Source of the DNA: Roseibium sp. HPY-6
GTDB lineage: Bacteria > Pseudomonadota > Alphaproteobacteria > Rhizobiales > Stappiaceae
Length of the DNA stretch: 64,000 bases
Reading direction: 5' to 3'
Assembly (NCBI RefSeq): GCF_040530035.1
Contig: NZ_JBEWCD010000001.1
Span: 2,108,001-2,172,000, forward strand
A program made the position numbers and the translations under genes. Position 1 is the stretch's first letter, and every line of letters begins with the position of its first letter. The notes under the pieces were generated by a model, which saw only the letters and a program-made list of their open reading frames with translations, searched no databases and was not told where the DNA came from. Positions 37,632 to 46,442 of the stretch are shown one piece after another.

Positions 37632-38579
37632 ATGAAGCCGGTGATTCCATTCGTGCCAGAAGCAAACTCCCATGAAAAGGACGTCTGGCAGAGGGACCTC
37701 GCCAATGCGCTGGAAGCATTTGCTGTCGTCAAACATGTCAGCGACCTCACGGACAGGGAGCGCTCTGGCGCCAAAGTAGCCATCGTCGCTAATCCGGACC
37801 CGGCGGATGTCGCCGCTCTACCTAATCTGGTCTGGGTTCAGAGCTTGTGGGCCGGTGTCGAACGGCTCATGACAGAGTTACCGCCCGACGGCCCACGCAT
37901 CGTTCGCCTCGCCGACCCGCAGATGGCCGAAACAATGTCAGAAGCGGTTCTGGCCTGGACACTTTATCTCCATCGGGACATGCCGCGCTACAGGATGCAG
38001 CAGCGGCAGGCAGTCTGGCAGGAACACTTCCTGAAAACGCCCGCCGAACGCACGGTTGGCGTGCTGGGGCTTGGAAAACTCGGAAGCGCGTCGGCCCAGC
38101 GCCTGAGTGCCAACGGGTTCACGGTCCTTGGTTGGAGCCGAAGCGAAAAAGACCTGGCTGGCATCAAGTGCTTCGGCGGGCCTCAAGGATTGATCCCTGT
38201 TCTTGAGCAATCCGACATCCTGGTTGTTTTGACACCCCTGACCGCAGAGACCCGCGGCATGCTGGGCGCGGCTGAGTTCGAATACTGCAAGAAGAACGCA
38301 GCTCTGATCAATTTTGCCCGCGGGCCCATCATCGACGTCGATGCCCTGCGCGCCGCACTTGATCGGGATCAGCTGTCGCACGCCGTTCTGGACGTGTTCG
38401 ACGAAGAACCGCTCCCTCCGGAGAGCCCCCTTTGGCAGCATGACAAGATCACCGTCCTGCCGCATATTTCTGCGCCGACAATCACCAGCACCGCCTCGAA
38501 AATCGTTGCCGACCACATTCGCCAATTCCTCACAGAAGGGACAATACCGGACCACGTCGACCGAAACCGTGGATACTGA
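37632..38579 (+). CDS. ghrA: Glyoxylate/hydroxypyruvate reductase A
   Basis: A 315-residue D-isomer-specific 2-hydroxyacid dehydrogenase, the size of GhrA. The dinucleotide motif is GVLGLGKLGSASA. The catalytic triad appears as Arg in NFARGPIIDVDAL, Glu in DVFDEEPLP and His in LPHISAPT. It reduces glyoxylate and hydroxypyruvate with NADPH. The next gene is a TIM-barrel isomerase 82 bases downstream on the same strand; linkage to that gene is possible. Confidence 0.9.
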   Translation: MKPVIPFVPEANSHEKDVWQRDLANALEAFAVVKHVSDLTDRERSGAKVAIVANPDPADVAALPNLVWVQSLWAGVERLMTELPPDGPRIVRLADPQMAETMSEAVLAWTLYLHRDMPRYRMQQRQAVWQEHFLKTPAERTVGVLGLGKLGSASAQRLSANGFTVLGWSRSEKDLAGIKCFGGPQGLIPVLEQSDILVVLTPLTAETRGMLGAAEFEYCKKNAALINFARGPIIDVDALRAALDRDQLSHAVLDVFDEEPLPPESPLWQHDKITVLPHISAPTITSTASKIVADHIRQFLTEGTIPDHVDRNRGY

Positions 38580-38661
38580 TTGCTCCTGAGACCTGCGTCG
38601 CAATAATGTCAAGGAACCCGCCTTATCAAGCACTGGCATTTTCTCAATCAGCAGGTATCTC

Positions 38662-39480
38662 ATGTCAGACCTTCCGATCCTTGGCGCTGCGCTCACCGTC
38701 AACGCACTTGAAACCCATCGCAAGCTCATGCTTGAGAAGCCGAGGGATCTGGAGCTCCAGGACTTTAGTGCCGGCGAGGTCCTGAACGGTGACTGGATGC
38801 CGCTTGTTGAGCGGGCGAAAACCCTCTTGGAAGGCCATGAAGGCCGCGTCGGAATTCATGGCCCCTTCTGGGGCTTTGCCATCGACACGGTCGATGTGGA
38901 TGTCCGCGAAGTCGTCAGAAAACGCCTGCTTCAGGGGCTTGACGTCTGCGAGGCGCTTGGCGGCACGCATATGGTCGTCCATAGCCCCTACTCGACCTGG
39001 GATCACAACAATCTCGACAATTACGAAAACGCCCGTGCGCGCAAGATCGAGCTCTGTCACCTGACCATGAAGGATGCGGTCAGGCGAGCTGAGGCAATCG
39101 GCTGCGAACTGGTGCTTGAGAATATCGAAGACAAGGACCCGCACGCACGTATCGAGCTGGCGGAAAGCTTCGCCTCCCAGTCGGTAAAGGTTTCAATCGA
39201 TACCGGGCACGCACACTACGCGCATGGATCAACGGGAGCACCACCCGTCGACTATTACGTCAAAGCTGCCGGCAACACCCTGCGCCACATTCACCTTCAG
39301 GATGCGGACGGCTATGCCGACCGTCACTGGGTCCTGGGAGAGGGCACGATCAACTGGCACTCGGTCTTCGGTGCACTGTCAAAACTCGAGAGTGAGCCGC
39401 GTCTCATTATCGAACTCCGCGATCATTCGGGGCTGCCTGCATCGATCGCGAATATGGCCGCGCTTGGTTTGGCGCAATAA
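38662..39480 (+). CDS. Sugar phosphate isomerase/epimerase (xylose isomerase-like TIM barrel)
   Basis: A 272-residue AP-endonuclease-2 fold enzyme. Metal-binding and catalytic segments can be seen: GIHGPFWGFAID, THMVVHSPYSTWDH, ELVLENIEDKD, VSIDTGHAHYAHG, RHIHLQDADGYADRH, and LIIELRD. The Glu-Asp-His-Glu pattern of the family is present. The substrate is not identifiable. It follows ghrA on the same strand, which hints at small hydroxyacid or ketose metabolism. Confidence 0.82.
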   Translation: MSDLPILGAALTVNALETHRKLMLEKPRDLELQDFSAGEVLNGDWMPLVERAKTLLEGHEGRVGIHGPFWGFAIDTVDVDVREVVRKRLLQGLDVCEALGGTHMVVHSPYSTWDHNNLDNYENARARKIELCHLTMKDAVRRAEAIGCELVLENIEDKDPHARIELAESFASQSVKVSIDTGHAHYAHGSTGAPPVDYYVKAAGNTLRHIHLQDADGYADRHWVLGEGTINWHSVFGALSKLESEPRLIIELRDHSGLPASIANMAALGLAQ

Positions 39481-39622
39481 AGCAAACGTACTTGCATCGT
39501 TTGTCACCCACAATTTTGTGATGAGGGTTTAGAGGACAGTTAAGGCCGCTTTGCCTAACTAATGCGCCAGAGATCTGTAATTGTTGATATGACCCTGGTC
39601 CTGGCAAAGGTGCATTGACGAC

Positions 39623-40339
39623 ATGCTCGAACTTCCGCTGGCGTATCTTGCCGGCCTGTTGACGCTGATAAACCCGTGCGTGCTGCCGGTCCTGCCGATT
39701 GTGCTTGCCTCCGCTCTCAATGCGGACAGGCGTGCGCCGCTTGCCCTTGCCGCGGGAATGAGCCTTTCCTTCGTGACATTCGGCATGCTGGTGTCGACAT
39801 TTGGCTACGCAATCGGTTTGACCGAAGACGTGATGGCGAAGGCTGGGGCGTCACTCATGATTGTGTTCGGCCTTGTGCTGCTGGTTCCGGCGTTCAATCA
39901 GCGGTTCGAACTTGCTGCCGCCGGTCTGGCAGGGTCTGCAGACCAGAAGCTGCAAAACACGGATACGAACGGCCTGCGGGGCCAGTTTCTGGGTGGCGCG
40001 TTGCTTGGGGCCGTTTGGTCTCCCTGTATCGGTCCGACACTTGGGGGCGCCATCGCGCTTGCCTCGCAAGGGGAAAGCCTGCTTTGGGCTGCACTGATCA
40101 TGTGTTTTTTCGCGCTCGGCGTTTCGACGCTGATTGTCGGGCTCGGTCTTGGGGCGGGAGAAACCCTGCGCCGGAGGACCGACAAACTTCGCGGTATCGC
40201 GGAGAAATCCAAACCCATCATGGGATTCGTATTCATCACGGTAGGCGTGTTGCTCCTCTTGAACGTGCACCACATGTTTGATGCATGGGCCATGAGTGTC
40301 ATGCCGATCTGGCTTCAGGATCTATCAGTCCGGTTCTGA
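39623..40339 (+). CDS. CcdA/DsbD-like membrane thiol electron carrier
   Basis: A 238-residue membrane protein with about six helices. The two redox cysteines lie in the paired motifs NPCVLPVLP (Cys19) and WSPCIGPTL (Cys135), the hallmark of the DsbD transmembrane domain and CcdA. It moves reducing power from cytoplasmic thioredoxin across the membrane. The next gene, 21 bases downstream, encodes an exported thioredoxin, its natural partner. No cytochrome c maturation genes occur here, so the electron acceptor beyond that partner is open. Confidence 0.88.
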   Translation: MLELPLAYLAGLLTLINPCVLPVLPIVLASALNADRRAPLALAAGMSLSFVTFGMLVSTFGYAIGLTEDVMAKAGASLMIVFGLVLLVPAFNQRFELAAAGLAGSADQKLQNTDTNGLRGQFLGGALLGAVWSPCIGPTLGGAIALASQGESLLWAALIMCFFALGVSTLIVGLGLGAGETLRRRTDKLRGIAEKSKPIMGFVFITVGVLLLLNVHHMFDAWAMSVMPIWLQDLSVRF

Positions 40340-40360
40340 TCGTATCGGGAAAGGAAAACT

Positions 40361-40783
40361 ATGAATCGCCGTCACTTTCTCTTAACAACAGCGGGCGCTG
40401 CCCTCGCCACAGCCACTCTGTCGGCTCCGGCATTCGCCGGTTCGATGGTCGACTACACACCCGGCCTTATTCAAAAGCATCTCGCCAGTGGCAAGATCGT
40501 TTTCGTGGACTATTCCGCATCATGGTGCGGAACCTGCGCGCGTCAGGAGCGTGTCATCACCGCGCTCAGGCAAGCAAACCCGGCCTATGACGAGGCAATC
40601 GTGTTCGTACGCGTCGACTGGGACGACTACCGGCGCCATGAAGTCACCACGTCACGCCAGATCCCGCGTCGGTCCACGTTGCTTGTCTTGAAAGGCAACA
40701 AGGAACTCGGCCGACTGGTTGCAGGCACCGGGGAACAGCAGATCAAGGCCCTGATGGACGCAGGACTGCAGGCTGCCAGCTGA
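40361..40783 (+). CDS. Exported thioredoxin-like protein with Tat-like signal
   Basis: A 140-residue protein. The N-terminus NRRHFLLTTAGAALATA resembles a twin-arginine signal, with cleavage near AFA at residue 26. The thioredoxin fold contains the active site WCGTC (Cys56, Cys59) and the cis-proline region QIPRRSTLLVL. It should act in the periplasm as a thiol reductant or oxidant, supplied with electrons by the CcdA-like protein encoded 21 bases upstream. A strong terminator follows. Confidence 0.88.
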   Translation: MNRRHFLLTTAGAALATATLSAPAFAGSMVDYTPGLIQKHLASGKIVFVDYSASWCGTCARQERVITALRQANPAYDEAIVFVRVDWDDYRRHEVTTSRQIPRRSTLLVLKGNKELGRLVAGTGEQQIKALMDAGLQAAS

Positions 40784-40806
40784 CAAAACCAGGCTTTTCA
40801 AAATAC

Positions 40807-40842
40807 AAAATGGCCTCCGCAGCACCCTGCGGAGGCCATTTT
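40807..40842. terminator. Strong bidirectional intrinsic terminator
   Basis: AAAATGGCCTCCGCAG (40807-40822) and CTGCGGAGGCCATTTT (40827-40842) form a perfect 16-base stem with a CACC loop and A/T tracts on both sides. It separates the converging thioredoxin gene and gnd, and the gnd stop codon lies only four bases away. Confidence 0.92.
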
Positions 40843-40845
40843 GTT

Positions 40846-42270
40846 TTAGCCCATGGCCCAAGGACCGTGAAAACCGCCACCGTCCTTGTCGGTTCTTTCA
40901 AACCCGTGCGCTCCGAAGAAATCGCGTTGCCCCTGAAGCATGTTCGCTGTCGAGCGCGCCGTGCGCATTATGTCGAAATAGGACAGCGCTGCCGAAAGGG
41001 CCGGCACCGGCAGACCGTGAAGCGCTGCCTGCGCAACGACCTGACGCAGGCTGCCTTCGGTCTCTTTCAGTTTTGCCGAGAAAAATGGCGCCAGCATCAG
41101 ATTACGTGCGTCATCATCGGCAAGCGCTGACGACATATCGTTGAGCATTGCAGACCGGATAATGCAGCCGTTCCGCCAGATCTTGGCAATCTTCGGCAGT
41201 GGCATTGCCCAACCGTATTGTTTTGCTGCCTCCAGAATAAGATCGAAACCCTGCGCATAACAGACGATCTTTCCCGCAACCAGCGCAGCTTCAAGGGCAT
41301 TGATGCGGACCAGGCTGCGGTCCATGGGCTGCGGAGCTGCACCGAAGGCCGTTTCGCCCGTCTTTCGCTCATCGAGCCGGGACGACATGTTGCGCACGGC
41401 GACAGCAGCTTCAATTGTGCTTGCCGGCGTGCCAAGCATCAGCGCTTCGATGGCTGTCCAGCGGCCGGTGCCCTTCTGCCCTGCCCGGTCCAGAATGATG
41501 TCGAGCATCGGCGCACCGCTCTCCGGATCGGCGGTCTTGGCGACTTTGCTCGAGATTTCGATCAGATAGGACTGCAGAATGCCACCATTCCAGTCTTCGA
41601 ACACGGCGCCGATTTCTTGCGCGGACATTCCGAAACCGTCCCGCATGACGCCGTACACTTCCGCGATCATTTGCATATCGGCATACTCAATGCCGTTGTG
41701 AACGGTTTTCACGAGATGCCCGGCACCCGCCTCTCCCAGATGAGCCGCGCAGGGTTCGCCTTCATATTTTGCGGAGATGGCTTCCAGAATGTGGCCGACC
41801 TGGCCCCAGGCGTCATTCGCGCCGCCGCCCATGATCGATGGGCCAAAACGTGCGCCCTCTTCACCACCGGATACGCCGATTCCCAGGAAGCGCGGGCCTT
41901 TTTCATCGGCTTCTTTGGCGCGGCGGTTAGTGTCGTGATAGTTGGCGTTGCCCGCATCGATAATCAGGTCCTGCGGATCGAGCAGAGGACGCAGGGCTTC
42001 AATCTGCGCGTCGACCGCCTCACCGGCCGGTACCATCAGGATGACCGCACGCGGCGTCTTGATAGAGGCAACAAAGTCTGCAAGCGTTTTCGACGGCACA
42101 AGTTTCGCGGAAAGATCCCCGGCCTTTGTTATGAACTGATCGGTCTTTTCCGTCGTCCGGTTGTAAACTGCGATCTGAAATCCGTTTTCAGCAATATTCA
42201 GAGCAAGGTTCCCGCCCATTGTGCCCAGGCCGATCAGGCCGATTTCCGCTACAGCACCGTGTGAACTCAT
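40846..42270 (-). CDS. gnd: 6-phosphogluconate dehydrogenase (decarboxylating)
   Basis: A 474-residue enzyme of the oxidative pentose phosphate pathway, converting 6-phosphogluconate to ribulose-5-phosphate with NADP+. Visible are IGLIGLGTMGGNLALNIAENG (dinucleotide fold), GVSGGEEGARFGPSIMGGG, and the catalytic GHLVKTVHNGIEYADMQ with Lys and Asn. The helical C-terminal domain ends QRDFFGAHGFERTDKDG, the substrate-binding tail. The ATG at 42270 is chosen after GAGAAAGG; a TTG six codons earlier is weaker. Confidence 0.95.
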   Translation of the reverse strand: MSSHGAVAEIGLIGLGTMGGNLALNIAENGFQIAVYNRTTEKTDQFITKAGDLSAKLVPSKTLADFVASIKTPRAVILMVPAGEAVDAQIEALRPLLDPQDLIIDAGNANYHDTNRRAKEADEKGPRFLGIGVSGGEEGARFGPSIMGGGANDAWGQVGHILEAISAKYEGEPCAAHLGEAGAGHLVKTVHNGIEYADMQMIAEVYGVMRDGFGMSAQEIGAVFEDWNGGILQSYLIEISSKVAKTADPESGAPMLDIILDRAGQKGTGRWTAIEALMLGTPASTIEAAVAVRNMSSRLDERKTGETAFGAAPQPMDRSLVRINALEAALVAGKIVCYAQGFDLILEAAKQYGWAMPLPKIAKIWRNGCIIRSAMLNDMSSALADDDARNLMLAPFFSAKLKETEGSLRQVVAQAALHGLPVPALSAALSYFDIMRTARSTANMLQGQRDFFGAHGFERTDKDGGGFHGPWAMG

Positions 42271-42529
42271 AAAGGGAGCCTTTCTCAAATCGATTTATTG
42301 TCCGGTCCCGCGGTGATAGCCGACCTGTCCCGCCTGGGCAATGCCCGCAGACCACGAGATACGGCACGGGCAGCATTTGTTCGCCGTGCGCGCGCTAACC
42401 CTGAGCTTTCAAATCGAAAATTTCCGTTCGGCAGCAATAATACCAAGTGTTCGAAAAATACTGTCACATAAGCCTGCTAACCACAGTCCACTCGCGCTCT
42501 CGCGCAATTCTGCTCAAAGGATTTGTCTG

Positions 42530-43510
42530 ATGAAGAATGTACTGATTGCTGCCGGCTTCCTTGTCGCGGCGTCCACCGCCGCTTATGCCGACGACGTGGC
42601 TGGAAAGCTCGTGCTTTATACCTCCCAGCCGAATGCGGATGCCCAGGCAACGGTTGACGCGTTCACCGCAAAACATCCCGGTGTGGACGTCGAGTGGGTT
42701 CGTGACGGCACCACGAAGATGATGGCGAAACTGCGCGCGGAATTCGAGGCAGGAGCACCCAAGCCGGACGTTCTTCTGATCGCCGACATGGTGACCATGG
42801 AAGGACTGAAGCAGGAAGGCCGTCTGATGGCACACGAAGGTGCCGATGTCTCCGCCTATGACCCGGCCATCATGGATGACGACAAGACCTACTTCTCCAC
42901 CAAGCTGATCACCAGCGGCATCGTCTACAACACGAACGCCCCGATGAAGCCGTCTTCCTACAAGGATCTCCTGAAGGAAGAAGCCAAGGACAAACTGGCC
43001 ATGCCGTCTCCATTGACCTCCGGCGCCGCGACGATCCACATGGCGGCGCTGACATCAAACCCGGATCTGGGCTGGGCCTATTATGAGGGTCTGGCGGATC
43101 AGGGCGCGAACCCGAAAGGCGGCAATGGCGGCACGTACAAGGCCATCGCAGGCGGTGAAAAACTCTACGGCTTCGTCGTCGATTTCCTGCCGATCCGTGA
43201 AAAACTGAAGGGTGCACCGGTCGAATTCGTTTTCCCGGAAGAAGGCGTCTCGGCCGTGACCGAACCGGTTGCAATCCTGTCCACGGCTCAAAACCCTGAT
43301 GCCGCCAAGGCGTTCGTGGACTTTCTGATTTCCGAAGAAGGTCAAAAGCTTGCCTCCTCTCAAGGCTACCTGCCGGCTCACCCTGCGGTCGCAGCTCCTA
43401 AAGGGTTTCCGGCGCGCGACGCCATCAAGCTGATGGATTTCGATCCTGTCAATGCGCTTGAGCAGGACCAGGCCAATAAGCTAAAGTTCACCGAGATCTT
43501 CGGCGGCTAA
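42530..43510 (+). CDS. Fe(III)/2-aminoethylphosphonate-type ABC transporter binding protein
   Basis: A 326-residue family-1 binding protein. The signal peptide ends around AAYA (residue 20). The mature part starts GKLVLYTSQPNADAQATVDAF and contains PDVLLIADMVTMEGLKQEG and GVSAVTEPVAILSTAQNPDAAKAFVDFL, the pattern shared by FbpA/AfuA and PhnS proteins. The paired iron-ligand tyrosines of FbpA are not convincingly placed (AYYEGLAD), so iron cannot be claimed. The ATG at 42530 follows AAAGG. The permease gene follows 77 bases later. Confidence 0.85.
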   Translation: MKNVLIAAGFLVAASTAAYADDVAGKLVLYTSQPNADAQATVDAFTAKHPGVDVEWVRDGTTKMMAKLRAEFEAGAPKPDVLLIADMVTMEGLKQEGRLMAHEGADVSAYDPAIMDDDKTYFSTKLITSGIVYNTNAPMKPSSYKDLLKEEAKDKLAMPSPLTSGAATIHMAALTSNPDLGWAYYEGLADQGANPKGGNGGTYKAIAGGEKLYGFVVDFLPIREKLKGAPVEFVFPEEGVSAVTEPVAILSTAQNPDAAKAFVDFLISEEGQKLASSQGYLPAHPAVAAPKGFPARDAIKLMDFDPVNALEQDQANKLKFTEIFGG

Positions 43511-43587
43511 CAAAAATCTCGCTTGGGCGGCATCGGTGCGCTTTTCGCTGACGCCGCCCATCCTTCAATCGACACCATTCGGGCTAA

Positions 43588-45288
43588 GTGCACGCGTCCT
43601 CAACCTCAGAAAAAACAACTCTTGTCGCGCTGGTTGTCGGTGCAACGGCCATTTGCGGTCTGCCGCTTCTTTTGCTTTTCAAGACGGGCCTTACCACCGA
43701 TAGCGGGATTGACCTCGGCCCGCTGATTGAAGCCGTCCAAAGCCGTTCCGTTCAGCGCGCGCTCTGGAATTCGATCGAAAGCAGCGTTTACTCTGCACTC
43801 GCCGCAACACTCCTTGGAACCGCGCTCGCATTGCTTGTCGGCCTGACCGACATCCGCGCAAAGGGCATTCTGGTTTTCCTGCTGCTCTTGCCGATGATGA
43901 TACCGCCCCACGTGACCGCGATCGCCTGGATCCAGGCACTGGGACCGGCAAGCCCCATCCTGCGCTGGCTCGGAATCGCACCGGAACTCGGCTCAACCCA
44001 TCCGCTTTATTCGCGCGAAGGGCTCGTTCTCCTTCTGACCTTGCAACACAGTCCGCTCGTCTTTCTGCTTGTGCGCGCAGCGCTCAGGTCGTTCCCGCGG
44101 GAGCTTTCGGATGCAGCCAGAATATCCGGCGCGGGCACCTGGACGCTTTTGCGCAGGATTACGCTGCCGCTTCTCGGTCCCTCGCTCCTGGCAGGCTTCG
44201 CGCTTGCCTTTGTAGCCGCGCTCGGCAATTTCGGAATCAATGCGCTGATCGGGATCCCTGCACGCTACACCACGTTGCCTGTTCTGGTATGGCGGCGCTT
44301 GGCAAGCTTCGGACCGGACATTCTACCGAATGTCGCCGTGATTTCCGTCATTCTCGCCGTCGTCGCTCTGGCTGCAATCCTCCTTCAAAGCCTTCTTCAG
44401 CGACGCATGCGCTCCAGCCTAATTGGCCTTCCTCAGGATCCGCTGGCGATTTCACTCGGGCGCAAGCGGCCCTTTGTTGAAGCGATAGTGTGGGTGTTTG
44501 TCGCCGGAGTTCTGCTTTTGCCGGCCGCATCCCTCCTGGCGACATCGCTTGTCAAAACCTATGGATTGCCGCTCTCGGGCGAGACGCTGACACTGGAGAA
44601 CTTCACCGAGGTTCTGTGGCGCCAAAGCGTAACCCTGAGGGCTTTTGCCAATTCGACTTTCATCGCTGGGTTCGCCGCCCTGCTCATCGCAGCCGCCAGC
44701 CTCTTTCTCGGATATTTTCTCGCGCACAGGCACAGGACTAACAGACGGATAGCTGCTTTTGTTTTCGGCCAGTCGGAGATCGCCTTCGCCGTGCCGGGAC
44801 TTGTCATGTCGATCGCATTCATTCTGGCCTTCATCCGGCCTCTGCCGGTTCTCAACGTCTCGCTCTACGGCACCTTGTGGATCATTCTGATCGCCTATGT
44901 CTCCGTATTCCTGGCTGTCGGTCTGAAGCCCGTCGCTGCTGCGTTTCTTCAGATGGACGGCGCGCTTGAAGACGCCGCACGCGTCTCCGGCGCCGGTTTC
45001 TTCCGCCGCATGCGCCGCATCTTTGCACCGCTTGCAGCACCGTCGGCTGCATCTGGCGCCATTCTCGTTTTCCTGACGGCCTATAACGAAGTCACGGTCT
45101 CGGCGCTGTTGTGGTCGACCGGCAACGAAACGATCGGGACAACGATTTTCAACTACGAGGACGGCGGCTACACAACCCTTGCCGCTGCGATGTCCGTCGT
45201 CGTCGTGGCCGCGACCATGGTCATCATGCTGGCCATGAACTTTCTTGCTCGGCATGTCCCGGCCGGAACAATCCCCTGGAGAAATTGA
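43588..45288 (+). CDS. Fe(III)/2-aminoethylphosphonate-type ABC permease, fused double domain
   Basis: A 566-residue inner-membrane permease containing two BPD_transp_1 domains. Each has its own EAA loop: DAARISGAGTWTLLRRITLPLLGP and DAARVSGAGFFRRMRRIFAPLAAP. About twelve helices are expected, so one polypeptide makes the whole channel, as in FbpB, ThiP and PhnT-like systems. The start is a GTG at 43588 with a weak ribosome-binding site; no better in-frame start is seen before the first helix. The matching ATPase gene lies convergently, 50 bases beyond the stop, on the other strand. Confidence 0.85.
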   Translation: MHASSTSEKTTLVALVVGATAICGLPLLLLFKTGLTTDSGIDLGPLIEAVQSRSVQRALWNSIESSVYSALAATLLGTALALLVGLTDIRAKGILVFLLLLPMMIPPHVTAIAWIQALGPASPILRWLGIAPELGSTHPLYSREGLVLLLTLQHSPLVFLLVRAALRSFPRELSDAARISGAGTWTLLRRITLPLLGPSLLAGFALAFVAALGNFGINALIGIPARYTTLPVLVWRRLASFGPDILPNVAVISVILAVVALAAILLQSLLQRRMRSSLIGLPQDPLAISLGRKRPFVEAIVWVFVAGVLLLPAASLLATSLVKTYGLPLSGETLTLENFTEVLWRQSVTLRAFANSTFIAGFAALLIAAASLFLGYFLAHRHRTNRRIAAFVFGQSEIAFAVPGLVMSIAFILAFIRPLPVLNVSLYGTLWIILIAYVSVFLAVGLKPVAAAFLQMDGALEDAARVSGAGFFRRMRRIFAPLAAPSAASGAILVFLTAYNEVTVSALLWSTGNETIGTTIFNYEDGGYTTLAAAMSVVVVAATMVIMLAMNFLARHVPAGTIPWRN

Positions 45289-45337
45289 AGCGCGCGGGCA
45301 CCAAGGCGGGACATACGATTGGATCTATCTCCTTCGC

Positions 45338-46384
45338 CTAATGCGGCAGGACCCAGCCGCGCAGAATGTCCAACTGCAAGGTCTCGCCGGGATCAGCCTT
45401 TCGATAAAGCATCATCATCAAGGGTTCTTCAACACCGTCTGCTTTCACGAAGACATCCCAGGACCCGCCGCGATAGACTGTTCGAACGACAGTTCCAGCA
45501 AAGCCTCGCCGGCTTGTCGCCAGCACGAGATGTTCGGGACGCAACAGCAGCGTGGACGGCCCGCTTCGGGTCCCCACGGCACAGTCTGCTTCGAATGAAA
45601 ACGCACCGATTGTGACACGTGCCTCTTCCCCGTCGACCGACTCGACGCGTGCAGGTACGAGACTGCTTCGTCCGATGAAGCCGGCCACCCGGATTGAATT
45701 AGGTCGGCGGTAGATGAGGTCCGGTTCGTCGACTTGCAGGATTTCACCATCCCACATGACCGCCACCTTGTCGGCAAGTGCCATTGCTTCCCGCTGGTCA
45801 TGTGTGATGAACATCGAAGTCGCGCCGCTGGCCTTGTGAAAAGCTGCGAGCTCCTCTTCCATGACGCTGCGCAAATGCGGGTCGAGATTGGCGAGCGGCT
45901 CGTCCATCAGCACGGTTTCCGCTCCTTGCGCCAGGCACCTTGCCAGCGCAACCCTTTGCCGCTGACCGCCGGACAATTCTGCAGGTTTGCGCCGCGCGAA
46001 GGACGTCAACGCAACGGTTTCCAGGCATTCGGCAACCCGCGCATTGGTTTCAGAGCGGCTCTTACCGGTCGTTTCAAGGGGAAACGCAACATTTCCCGAA
46101 ACACTCATGTGCGGCCACAGGGCATAGGACTGAAAAACGACACCGGCACCCCGTTCTTCCGGAGCCATGTGAAAACCGTCACGTGCGACCAGTTGGGACC
46201 CAAGCGAGATTTCGCCTGTATCGATCGGTTCCAGACCGGCAATCGCGCGCAGCAATGTCGATTTCCCGCACCCCGATGGCCCCAGGACAACAAAGAACGA
46301 TCCTTCTTCGATCGCGAGCGAGACATTGTTCAGGGCTTTGTGCGTCCCGAAGGACTTAGAGACGCCAGAAACGGTGATGGACAT
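45338..46384 (-). CDS. ABC transporter ATP-binding protein (FbpC/PotA type)
   Basis: A 348-residue ATPase: Walker A GPSGCGKST, signature LSGGQRQRVALARC, Walker B VLMDEPLANLD, switch His in FITHDQREAM. A TOBE domain follows (LLLRPEHLVLATS). It is the expected partner of the double-domain permease but is encoded convergently on the opposite strand, so the importer subunits come from two transcripts. The upstream neighbour on its own strand is a phosphotransferase gene ending 58 bases before the start, suggesting shared transcription with that gene. Confidence 0.85.
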   Translation of the reverse strand: MSITVSGVSKSFGTHKALNNVSLAIEEGSFFVVLGPSGCGKSTLLRAIAGLEPIDTGEISLGSQLVARDGFHMAPEERGAGVVFQSYALWPHMSVSGNVAFPLETTGKSRSETNARVAECLETVALTSFARRKPAELSGGQRQRVALARCLAQGAETVLMDEPLANLDPHLRSVMEEELAAFHKASGATSMFITHDQREAMALADKVAVMWDGEILQVDEPDLIYRRPNSIRVAGFIGRSSLVPARVESVDGEEARVTIGAFSFEADCAVGTRSGPSTLLLRPEHLVLATSRRGFAGTVVRTVYRGGSWDVFVKADGVEEPLMMMLYRKADPGETLQLDILRGWVLPH

Positions 46385-46442
46385 GGCTCCGGTTAACTCC
46401 TGCCTGTGACAGGGAAATTACACAGAAGCCGGACCGGTCGCA

